64,000 nucleotides of DNA, from contig DATAWP010000003.1 of assembly GCA_036267155.1 (NCBI GenBank), positions 1 through 64,000 on the forward strand, in the 5' to 3' direction. The DNA comes from PALSA-1353 sp036267155. Its GTDB lineage: Bacteria > Planctomycetota > Phycisphaerae > Tepidisphaerales > Tepidisphaeraceae. The notes below the pieces were generated by a model. It saw only the letters and a list, made by a program, of their open reading frames with translations, ran no database searches and was not told the DNA's origin. Numbering within the stretch: position 1 is the stretch's first letter; every line of letters begins with the position of its first letter. Positions 27,364 to 35,860 of this stretch are shown one piece after another. The translations under genes were made by a program, and so were the position numbers.

Positions 27364-29061
27364 TCAGTGCGAGCGAACCGCGTCCCGAATGTCCAGAAGG
27401 TCCTTCATTACATTTGATAACGACGCCTGGTGCTCACGCACCCCGAAGGCGTCGTGAAGCTGAACGTACAGCTTATAAAGTTTGTCATAGATGGCGACAC
27501 TCGCCGGCTGCGGATCATACACTACGTTGGGCACGCCGCTCATCGCCTTGATCGCCGAGGCGAAATCCGCGTGGCCGCCTCGATCGGTTCCCGCCGCCAC
27601 GGAGGCGGCGATGGCCGATCCCAACGCGCACGTTTGCGTGCTTCGCGAAACCGCCACCGTGCGATTCATTGCATCGGCGTAGATCTGCATGGCCAGCGGG
27701 CTTCGCGCCGCGACGCCGCCGCAGTTGACGACCCGTTTGACCGGAACGCCGTATTGCTCGAAACGCTCCATGATGACGCGAGCGCCAAAAGCGGTTGCTT
27801 CGATGAGCGAGCGGTAAATCTCCGCCGGATTGCTGTGCAGCGTGAGACCCACGGTGAGTCCGGTGAGCCGTTGATCCACGAGCACCGTGCGATTGCCGTT
27901 GTGCCAATCGAGGGTCAGCAAGCCGCTTTCGCCCGGCCGCACGGCCGCCGCCGCCGCCGTGAGCGACTCGTGCGTCGCCAGTTCCGGGCCACCGGGGCAA
28001 ATCGAGCGCACAAACCAGTTGAAAATATCGCCGACCGCCGATTGCCCGGCTTCCAGGCCATAATATCCCGGCAATACCGATTCATCCGCGATGCCGCACA
28101 ACCCCGGCACATCCGCCAGGGGACGGTTCATCGGCATCACCATGATGTCGCACGTGCTGGTTCCCATCACCTTCACCAGCGTGCCTTCGGTGATGCCAGC
28201 GCCGATCGCGCCCAGATGAGCATCGAACGCCCCGACCGCCACTGGAATGCCGGCCGGCAAACCCAGCTTGGCGGCCCACTCCGCACTCAGCCCGCCGGCC
28301 GCATCCTTCACGGTCGCGCAGGTCGTTGGCAACGACTGCCCCACTCGCGCCAATCCGGGATCCAGCGAGGACAAAAACGCCTTATCCGGAAACCCGCCCC
28401 AGCGGGTGTTGTACATACATTTGTGCCCCGCTGCGCACGCGCCGCGGCGCAGCTTGGTCAGCGCGGTCGTGCCGGACAACACGGCCGGAATCCAGTCGGC
28501 GATTTCCACCCAGCTCTGCGCCGCGTCGAAGACACGGGGCGCCACCCGCGCGCATCGCAAGATTTTCGCCCAAAACCACTCCGAGGAATACCGTCCGCCG
28601 CATTTGACGAGAAACGCCGGCCGCTGCTTCTGCGCCGCTGTGGTAATTTCCTCCGCCTCGGCGTAAGCGGTGTGGTCCTTCCACAACCATGCCATCGCAT
28701 CGGGGTCGTTCTCGAACTGCGGCTGCAACGCCAGCGCGTTTCCATTCCCATCAACGGGCAAAGGCGTGCTTCCCGTCGTGTCCACGCCGATGCCGATGAC
28801 GTGACGGGGAGAAAAATCATGGGAACTGTTCGTGGCGGCGAACTCCATGGCCTGGGTCACGGCCACCTCGATCCCGCGAAGATAGTCGGCCGGATGCTGC
28901 CGCGCCAGGTCCGGCTGATCCGACCGCAAGATAACGCCAACGTCCCCGTGTGAGTAGTCGCTGACATACGATGCCAGCTCGCGCCCGTCGCGCACATCGA
29001 CAATCAGGGCCCGCACCGAATTCGTTCCGAAGTCGAGCCCCAATGTGTATTTACCGCTCAT
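27364..29061 (-). CDS. araB: Ribulokinase (FGGY family)
   Basis: Phosphorylates L-ribulose at C5 with ATP. 565 residues from ATG 29061, preceded by AGGCAGGG. The FGGY kinase fold is shown by the first phosphate loop LGLDFGTNSVRALIVD, the GVDTTGSTPLPVDGNGNAL segment typical of ribulokinases, PVAVGAFDAHLGAIGAG, VMGTSTCDIM, and the ATP site VVNCGGVAARSPLAMQIYADAMNR. Length fits the long ribulokinase type. Follows the sugar permease gene by 91 bases. Confidence 0.95.
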   Translation of the reverse strand: MSGKYTLGLDFGTNSVRALIVDVRDGRELASYVSDYSHGDVGVILRSDQPDLARQHPADYLRGIEVAVTQAMEFAATNSSHDFSPRHVIGIGVDTTGSTPLPVDGNGNALALQPQFENDPDAMAWLWKDHTAYAEAEEITTAAQKQRPAFLVKCGGRYSSEWFWAKILRCARVAPRVFDAAQSWVEIADWIPAVLSGTTALTKLRRGACAAGHKCMYNTRWGGFPDKAFLSSLDPGLARVGQSLPTTCATVKDAAGGLSAEWAAKLGLPAGIPVAVGAFDAHLGAIGAGITEGTLVKVMGTSTCDIMVMPMNRPLADVPGLCGIADESVLPGYYGLEAGQSAVGDIFNWFVRSICPGGPELATHESLTAAAAAVRPGESGLLTLDWHNGNRTVLVDQRLTGLTVGLTLHSNPAEIYRSLIEATAFGARVIMERFEQYGVPVKRVVNCGGVAARSPLAMQIYADAMNRTVAVSRSTQTCALGSAIAASVAAGTDRGGHADFASAIKAMSGVPNVVYDPQPASVAIYDKLYKLYVQLHDAFGVREHQASLSNVMKDLLDIRDAVRSH

Positions 29062-29152
29062 AGGCCCTGCCTCACGGATGACGCCGTGCGAGTGACTTTC
29101 AGTCTGATCGAAACTATTTGCTAAGTGGCCGAATGTCAATGGTAAACAACGT

Positions 29153-30157
29153 TCAGGCAGCGCCCGGCGTTGGTGTTTCCACCGAAGCGGCCTTGGCCGC
29201 GGGGGCGGCCCCTCCGCGGCGCGATACGCGCCGGCCGAGCAGTTCGTCCGTCAGCACACCCAGCAGAATGACCGTCCCCATCACCGCGAAGTTCAGCGAA
29301 CTGGGAATGCCCAGCAGATTCACCAGGTTTTGTAGAACCTGAAGCAGCGCGGTGCCGAGCAGAATGCCGATGATCGACCCTTCGCCCCCGCGGAGGCTGC
29401 ATCCGCCCAGCACGGCCGCCGCGATGCCGTACAACTCGTAAAAAGTCCCGTGCCCGCTGGGGGAGATGGAGTTGGTGTAAAACGCCAGAATGATTCCGGA
29501 GATCGCCGCCAGCAGCATCGACAACGCATAGGCGCTGCCGATCACCAGGTCGGTGTTGATGCCCGAGAACTTGGCGGCTTCCTCGTTGCGGCCCACCGCG
29601 TAAAGATATCGCCCGTACACCGAGCGGTGCAGCACGACGAACATGATGACGGCCACCACAATCAGGATCACGAAAGACGAGGGGACCGGCCCGATGTATC
29701 CCGCCGCGATCGGCCGCAGAAGGCCGAAGTTGCTCTCACCGAAACCTTTCGTTTCATCGTTGGCGATATATCGCGCCAGGCCGCGGTAGATCAGGAGTCC
29801 GCACAGCGTCACGATGAACGGTTGCAGGTGGACCTTGGTGACCAGAAATCCGTTAATGACGCCGAGGAAAACAACGCCCAGGATCACCGCGAGCGTCGCC
29901 AGGGGCCAAGGCCAATGTTCTTCCACCAGAAGAATGGACAGCACGACGCCCTGCAGTGCAAAGACGGACCCGACGGACAGATCGATTCCGCCGGTGATGA
30001 TGATAATCCCCATCCCGATGCTGAAGATGCCGAACATTCCGATCAGTTGGGCCTGATTTCGCAGATTTTCCATCGACAGGAAATGCGATTGCGGAACCAG
30101 CGCGAGAGTCACGCACAGGGCCAGCAGCAGTCCGCCGATTCCAAGTTCTTTTTTCAT
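29153..30157 (-). CDS. ABC sugar transporter permease (RbsC/AraH type)
   Basis: 334 residues with eight to ten hydrophobic segments. GIIIITGGIDLSVGSVFALQGVV near residue 55 and the cytoplasmic-loop AAVLGGCSLRGGEGSIIGILLGTALLQVLQNLVNLLGI are the signatures of BPD-type permeases for pentoses. The start has AGGAG 6 bases upstream. It lies 8 bases after the ATPase gene and directly before araB, so it very probably forms the inner-membrane channel for arabinose. The C-terminal tail is Ala/Pro-rich and cytoplasmic. Confidence 0.93.
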   Translation of the reverse strand: MKKELGIGGLLLALCVTLALVPQSHFLSMENLRNQAQLIGMFGIFSIGMGIIIITGGIDLSVGSVFALQGVVLSILLVEEHWPWPLATLAVILGVVFLGVINGFLVTKVHLQPFIVTLCGLLIYRGLARYIANDETKGFGESNFGLLRPIAAGYIGPVPSSFVILIVVAVIMFVVLHRSVYGRYLYAVGRNEEAAKFSGINTDLVIGSAYALSMLLAAISGIILAFYTNSISPSGHGTFYELYGIAAAVLGGCSLRGGEGSIIGILLGTALLQVLQNLVNLLGIPSSLNFAVMGTVILLGVLTDELLGRRVSRRGGAAPAAKAASVETPTPGAA

Positions 30158-30165
30158 GGCGGCTC

Positions 30166-31677
30166 CTAGGCGGCGGCCGTTTTTCCGAAGGCGAGGTTCA
30201 TCACTTTTTCCTCGCTGAAATGGGCTCGATCCAGAATCCCGGCGATCGCGCCCTCGTGCATGACGGCGATGCGGTCGCTGATGCCGAGCACCTCTTCCAT
30301 GTCGCTGGAGATGACGATCACGGCAACGCCTTTATCGGCCAGGGCGCGCAGGAGCCGGTAGATTTCCGCCTTGGCGCCGACGTCGATTCCGCGCGTCGGC
30401 TCATCGACGATGAGCACCTTCGGCTCCAGCGCCAGCCATTTGGCCAGCACGACCTTCTGCTGGTTCCCGCCGCTGAGGTTCATCACGCGGGCTTCGGGTC
30501 CGGGGGTTCGGATACGCATCGAATCGATTTGCCGCCGGGCCTCGGCCGATTCGGCGCGGCGGCTGATCAGCATCGCCCGCGTGTAATTCCACAAGCCCGG
30601 CAGCGTGATGTTCTCCCGCACGGTCATCGACGTCACCAGCCCGGTTCGGCGGCGATCCTCGGGAACCAGAAAAATTCCCGCGGCGATGGCGTCGCGGCAA
30701 TGCCGAATCTTCAGCGGAATCCCATCCAGCAACACCTGGCCCTCGATCAGCGGCCGAACGCCGAAGACCGACTCGGCCAGTTCCGACCTTCCCGCGCCGA
30801 CGAGCCCGGCGAATCCCAGGATTTCGCCGCCGGCCGCGTCGAAGCTGACCGATCTCGCCGGCCAGACCACCGTGCGGGCATTCTTCACTTGCAATCGCTC
30901 GGCCTGCCGAGCGCCGGAGCCGGGAACGTAAAAGCTGCGAAGGTCCCGCCCGATCATGAGGCGCACCATATTTTCGTGCGTGATCTGATCGCGCGGCAAT
31001 TCCCCGGCGTTGCGGCCGTCACGAAGCGCAACCACGCGGTCGGCCACCTGCGAGATTTCGCCCAGCCGGTGCGAAATGTAAATCACGCTGACGCCCTGAT
31101 TGCGCAGCTCTTTGACGGTCGCCAGCAGCCGTGCCGTTTCGGCGGCCGTCAGGGAACTGGTCGGCTCATCGAGCACCAGAATCCGCGCATTCTGCGACAG
31201 GGCCCTGGCGATTTCCACCAGTTGCTGCTGGGCAAGCGAAAGCGTCTTCAGCAGGGTGCGCGGATCAACGTTTAGCCCCAATCGCTCCAAGTGCGGCCGG
31301 CTGGCGGAGATCATCGCCTTGCGATCCATCAGCTTCAGCGGCCCGCACCACAGCGGCTCGCGGCCGAGAAAAATGTTCCCGGCCACTTCCAGATTTTCCA
31401 GGTTGTTCAACTCCTGATGCACGAAGCCGATCCCCATCGCCACCGCATCCGACACGTTGCGGATCGAGACCGGCTTGGCGTCGATGAAAATCTGCCCCTC
31501 GTCCGGCGGATGGATGCCGCCGAGGATATTCATGAGCGTGCTTTTGCCAGCGCCGTTTTCGCCGATGACGGCCACGACTTCGCCGCGACCCACTTCCAGC
31601 GAGACATCGGACAACGCGATCACGCCGGGGAATCGCTTGCAGATGCCTTTAAGTTGGAGGATGGGGGAGGAAATCAT
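30166..31677 (-). CDS. ABC sugar transporter ATPase with two nucleotide-binding domains (RbsA/AraG type)
   Basis: 503 residues, the usual double-cassette length. The first domain has Walker A GENGAGKST, signature LSLAQQQLVEIARAL and Walker B ILVLDEPTSSL. The second domain, from about residue 255, lacks a canonical Walker A, as usual for this family, and has SGGNQQKVVLAKWL and VLIVDEPTRGIDVGAKAEIY. Drives import by the permease encoded 8 bases downstream. The signature Gln in the first domain (LSLAQQQ) differs slightly from LSGGQQ. Operon position between the binding protein and permease is standard. Confidence 0.94.
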   Translation of the reverse strand: MISSPILQLKGICKRFPGVIALSDVSLEVGRGEVVAVIGENGAGKSTLMNILGGIHPPDEGQIFIDAKPVSIRNVSDAVAMGIGFVHQELNNLENLEVAGNIFLGREPLWCGPLKLMDRKAMISASRPHLERLGLNVDPRTLLKTLSLAQQQLVEIARALSQNARILVLDEPTSSLTAAETARLLATVKELRNQGVSVIYISHRLGEISQVADRVVALRDGRNAGELPRDQITHENMVRLMIGRDLRSFYVPGSGARQAERLQVKNARTVVWPARSVSFDAAGGEILGFAGLVGAGRSELAESVFGVRPLIEGQVLLDGIPLKIRHCRDAIAAGIFLVPEDRRRTGLVTSMTVRENITLPGLWNYTRAMLISRRAESAEARRQIDSMRIRTPGPEARVMNLSGGNQQKVVLAKWLALEPKVLIVDEPTRGIDVGAKAEIYRLLRALADKGVAVIVISSDMEEVLGISDRIAVMHEGAIAGILDRAHFSEEKVMNLAFGKTAAA

Positions 31678-31708
31678 CGCGACTCAACAACACGACCCAG
31701 ATCACAGT

Positions 31709-32680
31709 TCATTTGCCGAGCAGCTTGTTCTGGTTCGCCACGAATTCGTCGATTTTGTCCTTCGTGATGGCCAGCGTCGGAATGAAGATCTGCTTGGATT
31801 CGGGAATAACGGACTTGTCCCCGCCGATGACCTTGGCCAGATTGATCATGGAAAGCCGGCCGAATTCGAAGGGCTGCTGGACGACCGTGCCGAAGATGTC
31901 GCCGTTCTTGACGCCCGCCAGCGTTTCGTCGTCGGTGTCAAAGCAGACAATCTTCACCTGGCCCGCCTTGCCGGCGTCGCGGACCGCACTCAGGATTGCC
32001 GGGCCGTTGTAACTCCACAGGCCCACGAGACAGGCGATATCGGGATACTTCACGAGCGTATCGGCCGCGTTGGCCTTGGCGCGGGTGGTGTCGGTCTGAT
32101 CGGTGCGAACGTCGAGAATCTGGAACTTGGGGTCCGTCAGAACCTGCTTAATGCCGCTCAGTCGATCGCGCGCGTTCTGGGCGTCGAGTGTTCCGACAAA
32201 TATCATAATCTTCCCGCCGCTCGGGATGGCCTGCTTGATCAGTTCGCCCGCCTGCTTGCCGGCATCTATGTTGTTGGTGCCGATGTAACAGGAACGATCG
32301 CTCTTGGGCGCGTCGCTGTCGGCGCAGAAGACGACGACCGACTTGGCGGTCTCATTCAGCTTGGGCGTTTCGTTGGTGGGATCGACGGGGCTGAGCGCGA
32401 TGCCCTGCACGCCGCGCGACAGCAGATCGTCGATCACGCGCACCTGCCCAGCGGCGCTGGCGTCGGCGAGCATTTGGAAATCCACGTCAATATCGGGGTT
32501 TTCCTGGGCGGCCTTGTTGCAGCCGGCACGGCAGATCGTCCAAAAATCCGCCGCGTTGTTCGTGATGAACGCAAGCCTGATTTTCTTCTGGGCCGTCGCC
32601 GAACTTTCGCTCTTGTTGCAGCCGACCGCCAGCGTAAGGCACGCGAGCACGATGCACGGCCATGTAATCCAATTGCGCAT
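31709..32680 (-). CDS. Sugar-binding lipoprotein of ABC transporter (periplasmic-binding type I)
   Basis: 323 residues from ATG 32680 (AAGGATC ribosome site). The first 21 residues are a lipoprotein signal, MRNWITWPCIVLACLTLAVGC, with Cys21 as the lipidation site. The mature part follows the ribose/arabinose-binding pattern: IRLAFITNNAADFWTICRAGCNKAAQE, LLSRGVQGIALSPVDP, SDAPKSDRSCYIGTNNIDAGKQAGELI, MIFVGTLDAQNARDRLSGI and VGLWSYNGPAILSAVRDAGKAGQVKIVCFDTDDETLAGVKNGDIFGTVVQQPFEFG. First gene of the arabinose operon. L-arabinose as ligand is inferred from the downstream araBAD genes. Confidence 0.92.
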   Translation of the reverse strand: MRNWITWPCIVLACLTLAVGCNKSESSATAQKKIRLAFITNNAADFWTICRAGCNKAAQENPDIDVDFQMLADASAAGQVRVIDDLLSRGVQGIALSPVDPTNETPKLNETAKSVVVFCADSDAPKSDRSCYIGTNNIDAGKQAGELIKQAIPSGGKIMIFVGTLDAQNARDRLSGIKQVLTDPKFQILDVRTDQTDTTRAKANAADTLVKYPDIACLVGLWSYNGPAILSAVRDAGKAGQVKIVCFDTDDETLAGVKNGDIFGTVVQQPFEFGRLSMINLAKVIGGDKSVIPESKQIFIPTLAITKDKIDEFVANQNKLLGK

Positions 32681-32798
32681 GATGATCCTTGTTTCCGTGG
32701 ACATTGATGAAATGCCAACCCTCGACAAGCCGTTCATCATATCGGCTCGCCGTTACCATTCCAGCCGAGACCCACGTTGCCTATTTACTATCTGAGTG

Positions 32799-32827
32799 AA
32801 AATAAATGATCCACCGCGGGTTGTCAA
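32799..32827 (-). promoter_or_regulatory. Promoter of the L-arabinose operon
   Basis: The minus strand carries TTGACA (32827-32822), a 17-base spacer and TATTTT (32804-32799), a sigma70-like promoter about 120 bases before the binding-protein start. The AT-rich stretch around the -10 (plus strand TTTACTATCTGAGTGAAAA, 32784-32802) is an imperfect palindrome and could be the operator. GAAAATAAATGAT here recurs in the control region at 18944-18956. Confidence 0.7.
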
Positions 32828-32971
32828 TGTTTTTTCGCCGAGGGCAGGCGGCTTCTCGTTTTTCGTTTTCTTTGGGTCCGGCGTCAGAATCATCCCCAAT
32901 TTAGCGGCGTGCGTGCGTCGATAAATAAGCTGCCATTGGCGCAACAGTAACCCAAGGATTATCCTGTTGAT

Positions 32972-33988
32972 ATGGGTACGAAACTCCGCTGGGGAATCCT
33001 CGGTACGGGGAACATCGCCACGCAATTTGCCAGAGGTCTGGCCACCTGCAAGCGGGGGACGGCGGCGGCGGTGGGATCGCGCCGGCGGGGATCGGCGGAA
33101 GGCTTTGCCCAAAGCCACAATATTGCCCGCGCGTTTGGAAGCTATGAATCGCTGATCGCCGATGGCGAAATTGACGCAGTGTACAATTCGCTGCCGAACT
33201 CGCTGCATGGGAATTGGACGATCGCGGCCCTGAAGGCCGGAAAGCATGTCTTGTGCGAGAAGCCGCTGGCGATGCACGCGGCCGAGGCCGAGCGGATGTT
33301 CGATGCGGCCGAGCGGGCGGGCCGGGTGCTGATGGAAGCGTTCATGTATCGGTCGCTTCCGCAGACGCTGGCCCTGATCGAAATCGTACGGAGCGGGATC
33401 ATCGGAAAGCTTCGTCTCATCCGCACCAGCTTCTGCTATCGCACGCGCAAGATCGAGGGCAACGTGCGGTTCGCGCGCGAACTCGGCGGCGGCGGGTTGA
33501 TGGACATCGGATGTTATTGCATCAATTTCGCGCGCTTTTTCGCCGGGGATGAGCCGGGCGAAATTCACGCGGCGGCGGATTTCCATTCGAGCGGCGTGGA
33601 TGAGCTGGCGGCGGGGACGCTGGTTTTTCCGAATCAAATCGTTTCGAGCTTCACTTGCGGCATGTGCGCTCAGGCGGACAACACCGCGTATCTCTGCGGC
33701 GAGGAGGGCTTCATCGAAGTGCCCGTGCCCTGGAAGCCGACGGCGGACAATTCAAGAATCATCATCACCGGCGGGATTGAGCCAAAGATGGACAAGCCGA
33801 AATCCACCGCCCCCCCGCCGCGGGAAGTCCGGAACATCGCCGCGCCCGGAGATATGTACGGGCTGGAGGCGGACGACTTCGCGGCGTCCGTGTTCGATGG
33901 CCGGAGCCCGCGGATCAGCCGGACGGATTCGATCGGTAATATGCGCGTGCTGGATGAGATGCGGCGGCAGATCGGGCTGGAGTTTTGA
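32972..33988 (+). CDS. Gfo/Idh/MocA-family oxidoreductase
   Basis: 338 residues. The Rossmann fold at the N-terminus has WGILGTGNIATQFARGL; then NSLPNSLHGNWTIAALKAGKHVLCEKPLAMHAAEAE contains the catalytic-region EKP motif. LMDIGCYCINFARF is the C-terminal sheet entry with the conserved G-x-x-x-H/Y zone. NAD(P)-dependent oxidation or dehydration of a sugar or cyclitol is expected; the substrate is unknown. It starts 291 bases from the divergent arabinose operon and is followed 5 bases later by a metallo-hydrolase gene, so these two form a small unit. Confidence 0.88.
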   Translation: MGTKLRWGILGTGNIATQFARGLATCKRGTAAAVGSRRRGSAEGFAQSHNIARAFGSYESLIADGEIDAVYNSLPNSLHGNWTIAALKAGKHVLCEKPLAMHAAEAERMFDAAERAGRVLMEAFMYRSLPQTLALIEIVRSGIIGKLRLIRTSFCYRTRKIEGNVRFARELGGGGLMDIGCYCINFARFFAGDEPGEIHAAADFHSSGVDELAAGTLVFPNQIVSSFTCGMCAQADNTAYLCGEEGFIEVPVPWKPTADNSRIIITGGIEPKMDKPKSTAPPPREVRNIAAPGDMYGLEADDFAASVFDGRSPRISRTDSIGNMRVLDEMRRQIGLEF

Positions 33989-33993
33989 AGAAC

Positions 33994-34638
33994 ATGCAAA
34001 TCCTGAGCAACACCGGCGGCATTGCCGCCACGAATTCTTACCTGATCGCCGACGAAAACAGCGGCCAGGCGGTTCTATTTGACGCGCCGGATCACACCGT
34101 CGCGCCGCTTCTGGAAGTGGCGAAAAAACGGAATTGGGAGATCGTCGGATTGTGGCTCACGCACGGGCACTTCGATCACGTGGCCGATCATGCTGTCTTG
34201 ACGGAGAAATTTCCCAAGGCGCGGGTGCTGATCCATCGGCTGGACGAACCCAAACTCATCGAGCCGAACAGCTTGTTTTTCCCGTTGCCGTTCGAGATTC
34301 CGCCGCGCAACGCGGATGGATATGTGGAGGATGGCCAGGCGATGAAGATCGGGGCGTTGGAGCTGAACGTGATCCACACGCCGGGGCATTCGCCCGGGCA
34401 CGTGGCGTATCACTTCCCGCGGCAGAATATTCTGATCGGCGGCGATTTAATCATGATGAACTCCGTGGGCCGAACGGATTTCCCGGATTCGGATTTCGGA
34501 CAATTGCAGGAGTCGCTCCGGCGCGTGATGAAGCTTCCGATCCAGACGCGGCTTTTGCCGGGGCACGGGCCGACCAGCACGCTGGCGGAGGAAGCGGCGC
34601 GGAATCCGTATGTGATCGAGGCGATGTCGGCCGGGTGA
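33994..34638 (+). CDS. Metallo-beta-lactamase fold hydrolase (glyoxalase II-like)
   Basis: 214 residues from ATG 33994; an in-frame TTG at 33985 overlaps the previous stop. The metal-binding signature THGHFDHVADH (His57, His59, Asp61, His62), HTPGHSPGHVAY, the bridging Asp in LIGGDLIM, and LLPGHGPTSTLAEE are those of small glyoxalase II-like hydrolases. Probably cytoplasmic thioester or lactone hydrolysis. It is coupled to the preceding oxidoreductase gene by a five-base gap. Exact substrate unknown. Confidence 0.88.
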   Translation: MQILSNTGGIAATNSYLIADENSGQAVLFDAPDHTVAPLLEVAKKRNWEIVGLWLTHGHFDHVADHAVLTEKFPKARVLIHRLDEPKLIEPNSLFFPLPFEIPPRNADGYVEDGQAMKIGALELNVIHTPGHSPGHVAYHFPRQNILIGGDLIMMNSVGRTDFPDSDFGQLQESLRRVMKLPIQTRLLPGHGPTSTLAEEAARNPYVIEAMSAG

Positions 34639-34644
34639 ACCCGA

Positions 34645-35103
34645 CTATTTCTGGGACGGCGCGGTGGTGGCGCCGCCGTTGCCGCCGTCGGTCACCTCAA
34701 GATTGATCGTGATCGTGGCGTTGGGGGCATCGTCGGTGACATTTACTGTTCCAGAACCTTTGGCGCCGGCCTTTTTGAGCGATGCGTTGACTTTGTATTC
34801 GCCGCTGGCAAGCCCGGAGAAAGTGAACTTGCCGTCGTCATCGGTTTTGCCGCTGGCGAGAGCTTTGGGTTTTCCGGACTCCCCTTCGGCATTGGCATCC
34901 GACTTTTTCTTCGCGGCGTGGAGTTTGAGTCTGGCTTTGGGAACGGGATTGCCGTCGGAACCGAGGACGGTCACGACGATGCTTCCACTGGTCGAGCTAG
35001 GCTGCGTCGTGGCCGCATCGTCGGCCTTGACCATCCGGCCTGAGAACAACGCCAGCGCGCCCAGGACCAGAGCCGGGGCGATCCATTTGAAAATTCGCAT
35101 CAT
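34645..35103 (-). CDS. Exported protein with carboxypeptidase-regulatory-like beta-sandwich
   Basis: 152 residues from ATG 35103 (GAGAGGAAAA ribosome site). The signal is IFKWIAPALVLGALALFSGRMVKA. The mature part has SIVVTVLGSDGNPVPKARLKLHA, a charged Lys/Ala/Asp stretch, then GKTDDDGKFTFSGLASGEYKVNASLKKAGAKGSGTVNV, the pattern of a transthyretin/carboxypeptidase-regulatory-like domain, ending in a Gly/Asn-rich tail. A structural or binding role outside the cytoplasm is inferred; no catalytic residues are seen. Converges with the metallo-hydrolase gene, 6 bases apart. Confidence 0.75.
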   Translation of the reverse strand: MMRIFKWIAPALVLGALALFSGRMVKADDAATTQPSSTSGSIVVTVLGSDGNPVPKARLKLHAAKKKSDANAEGESGKPKALASGKTDDDGKFTFSGLASGEYKVNASLKKAGAKGSGTVNVTDDAPNATITINLEVTDGGNGGATTAPSQK

Positions 35104-35191
35104 GATTTTCCTCTCAACGGTTTCCGAACGATACACGTCATCCTCGTATAATGGGGTAATGCCGACAATGTTGTGAACGGTTATTTTTTTG

Positions 35192-35620
35192 TCAATTTTT
35201 GGCGCCGTCGCTGGGGGATTGGCCGGAAGAGGCGGGGGGTGGATTCTTCTGGGACATGGACCAACTGATAAGACCGCCCCAGGCCGCGGCCAAGGCAAGC
35301 CACGTTTTCCACGGGGTTTGTGGAACATCCGATACGTCGTCGGGATTGCCGTAGCCTGATTCCAGCCGCAAGGTGTTCTCCTGCGCCCAGGCGAGATGTG
35401 CGTCGGCGGAGTAGGCAACGCTGCCGGCGGTCGCCAACGCCCAGAATATGACCAGGGCCATGATGTAATCCGCCCGGCGATGCCGGCGCGAGCGGGCCAG
35501 GAAGATCACCAGAAATGCCATGAAAGCGACGCAGCCAATCAGCAAAATGCAGAGGAGCAGAATGAGAAAGTTGCCCTGGGTAGGATCGGTGGTGTCAGCA
35601 TAGGCCAGGACACGGGTCAT
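35192..35620 (-). CDS. Small three-span membrane protein, unknown
   Basis: 142 residues. Hydrophobic spans are at about 18-42 (FLILLLCILLIGCVAFMAFLVIFLA), 52-70 and 105-122, with a basic loop RSRRHRRAD after the first, placing it inside. The C-terminus is a Pro/Ser-rich soluble tail. Not recognised as a named family. Same strand as the exported beta-sandwich gene, 88 bases upstream of it. Confidence 0.65.
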   Translation of the reverse strand: MTRVLAYADTTDPTQGNFLILLLCILLIGCVAFMAFLVIFLARSRRHRRADYIMALVIFWALATAGSVAYSADAHLAWAQENTLRLESGYGNPDDVSDVPQTPWKTWLALAAAWGGLISWSMSQKNPPPASSGQSPSDGAKN

Positions 35621-35860
35621 CGGGGCATCTTAGCAAAACCGCCAAGCCGCGAATCATGGCAACTGGGTTCGTAGTGGGGATTGTTGCCTAACGCTTAGGC
35701 GGCCGCTGCAAGAGAGCGGCGAGCGAAAACATTCGCTAATCGAAACTGAACACGGTTGAAGCGAAAAAGCGGGGTAACAGCGCTTCTGGCACCCGGTTTG
35801 TTTGGCACGATTCAACTCACGGAACCGCTGCCGCGTCGGAAAACGGAAGGAGATCGGGAT

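Noticed and set aside
27430..28953. 507-codon plus-strand frame
   Set aside because: Antisense of araB, Arg/His-rich, no signal or motif.
32753..33637. 294-codon minus-strand frame
   Set aside because: Overlaps the start of a clear Gfo/Idh gene on the opposite strand; basic and low-complexity.
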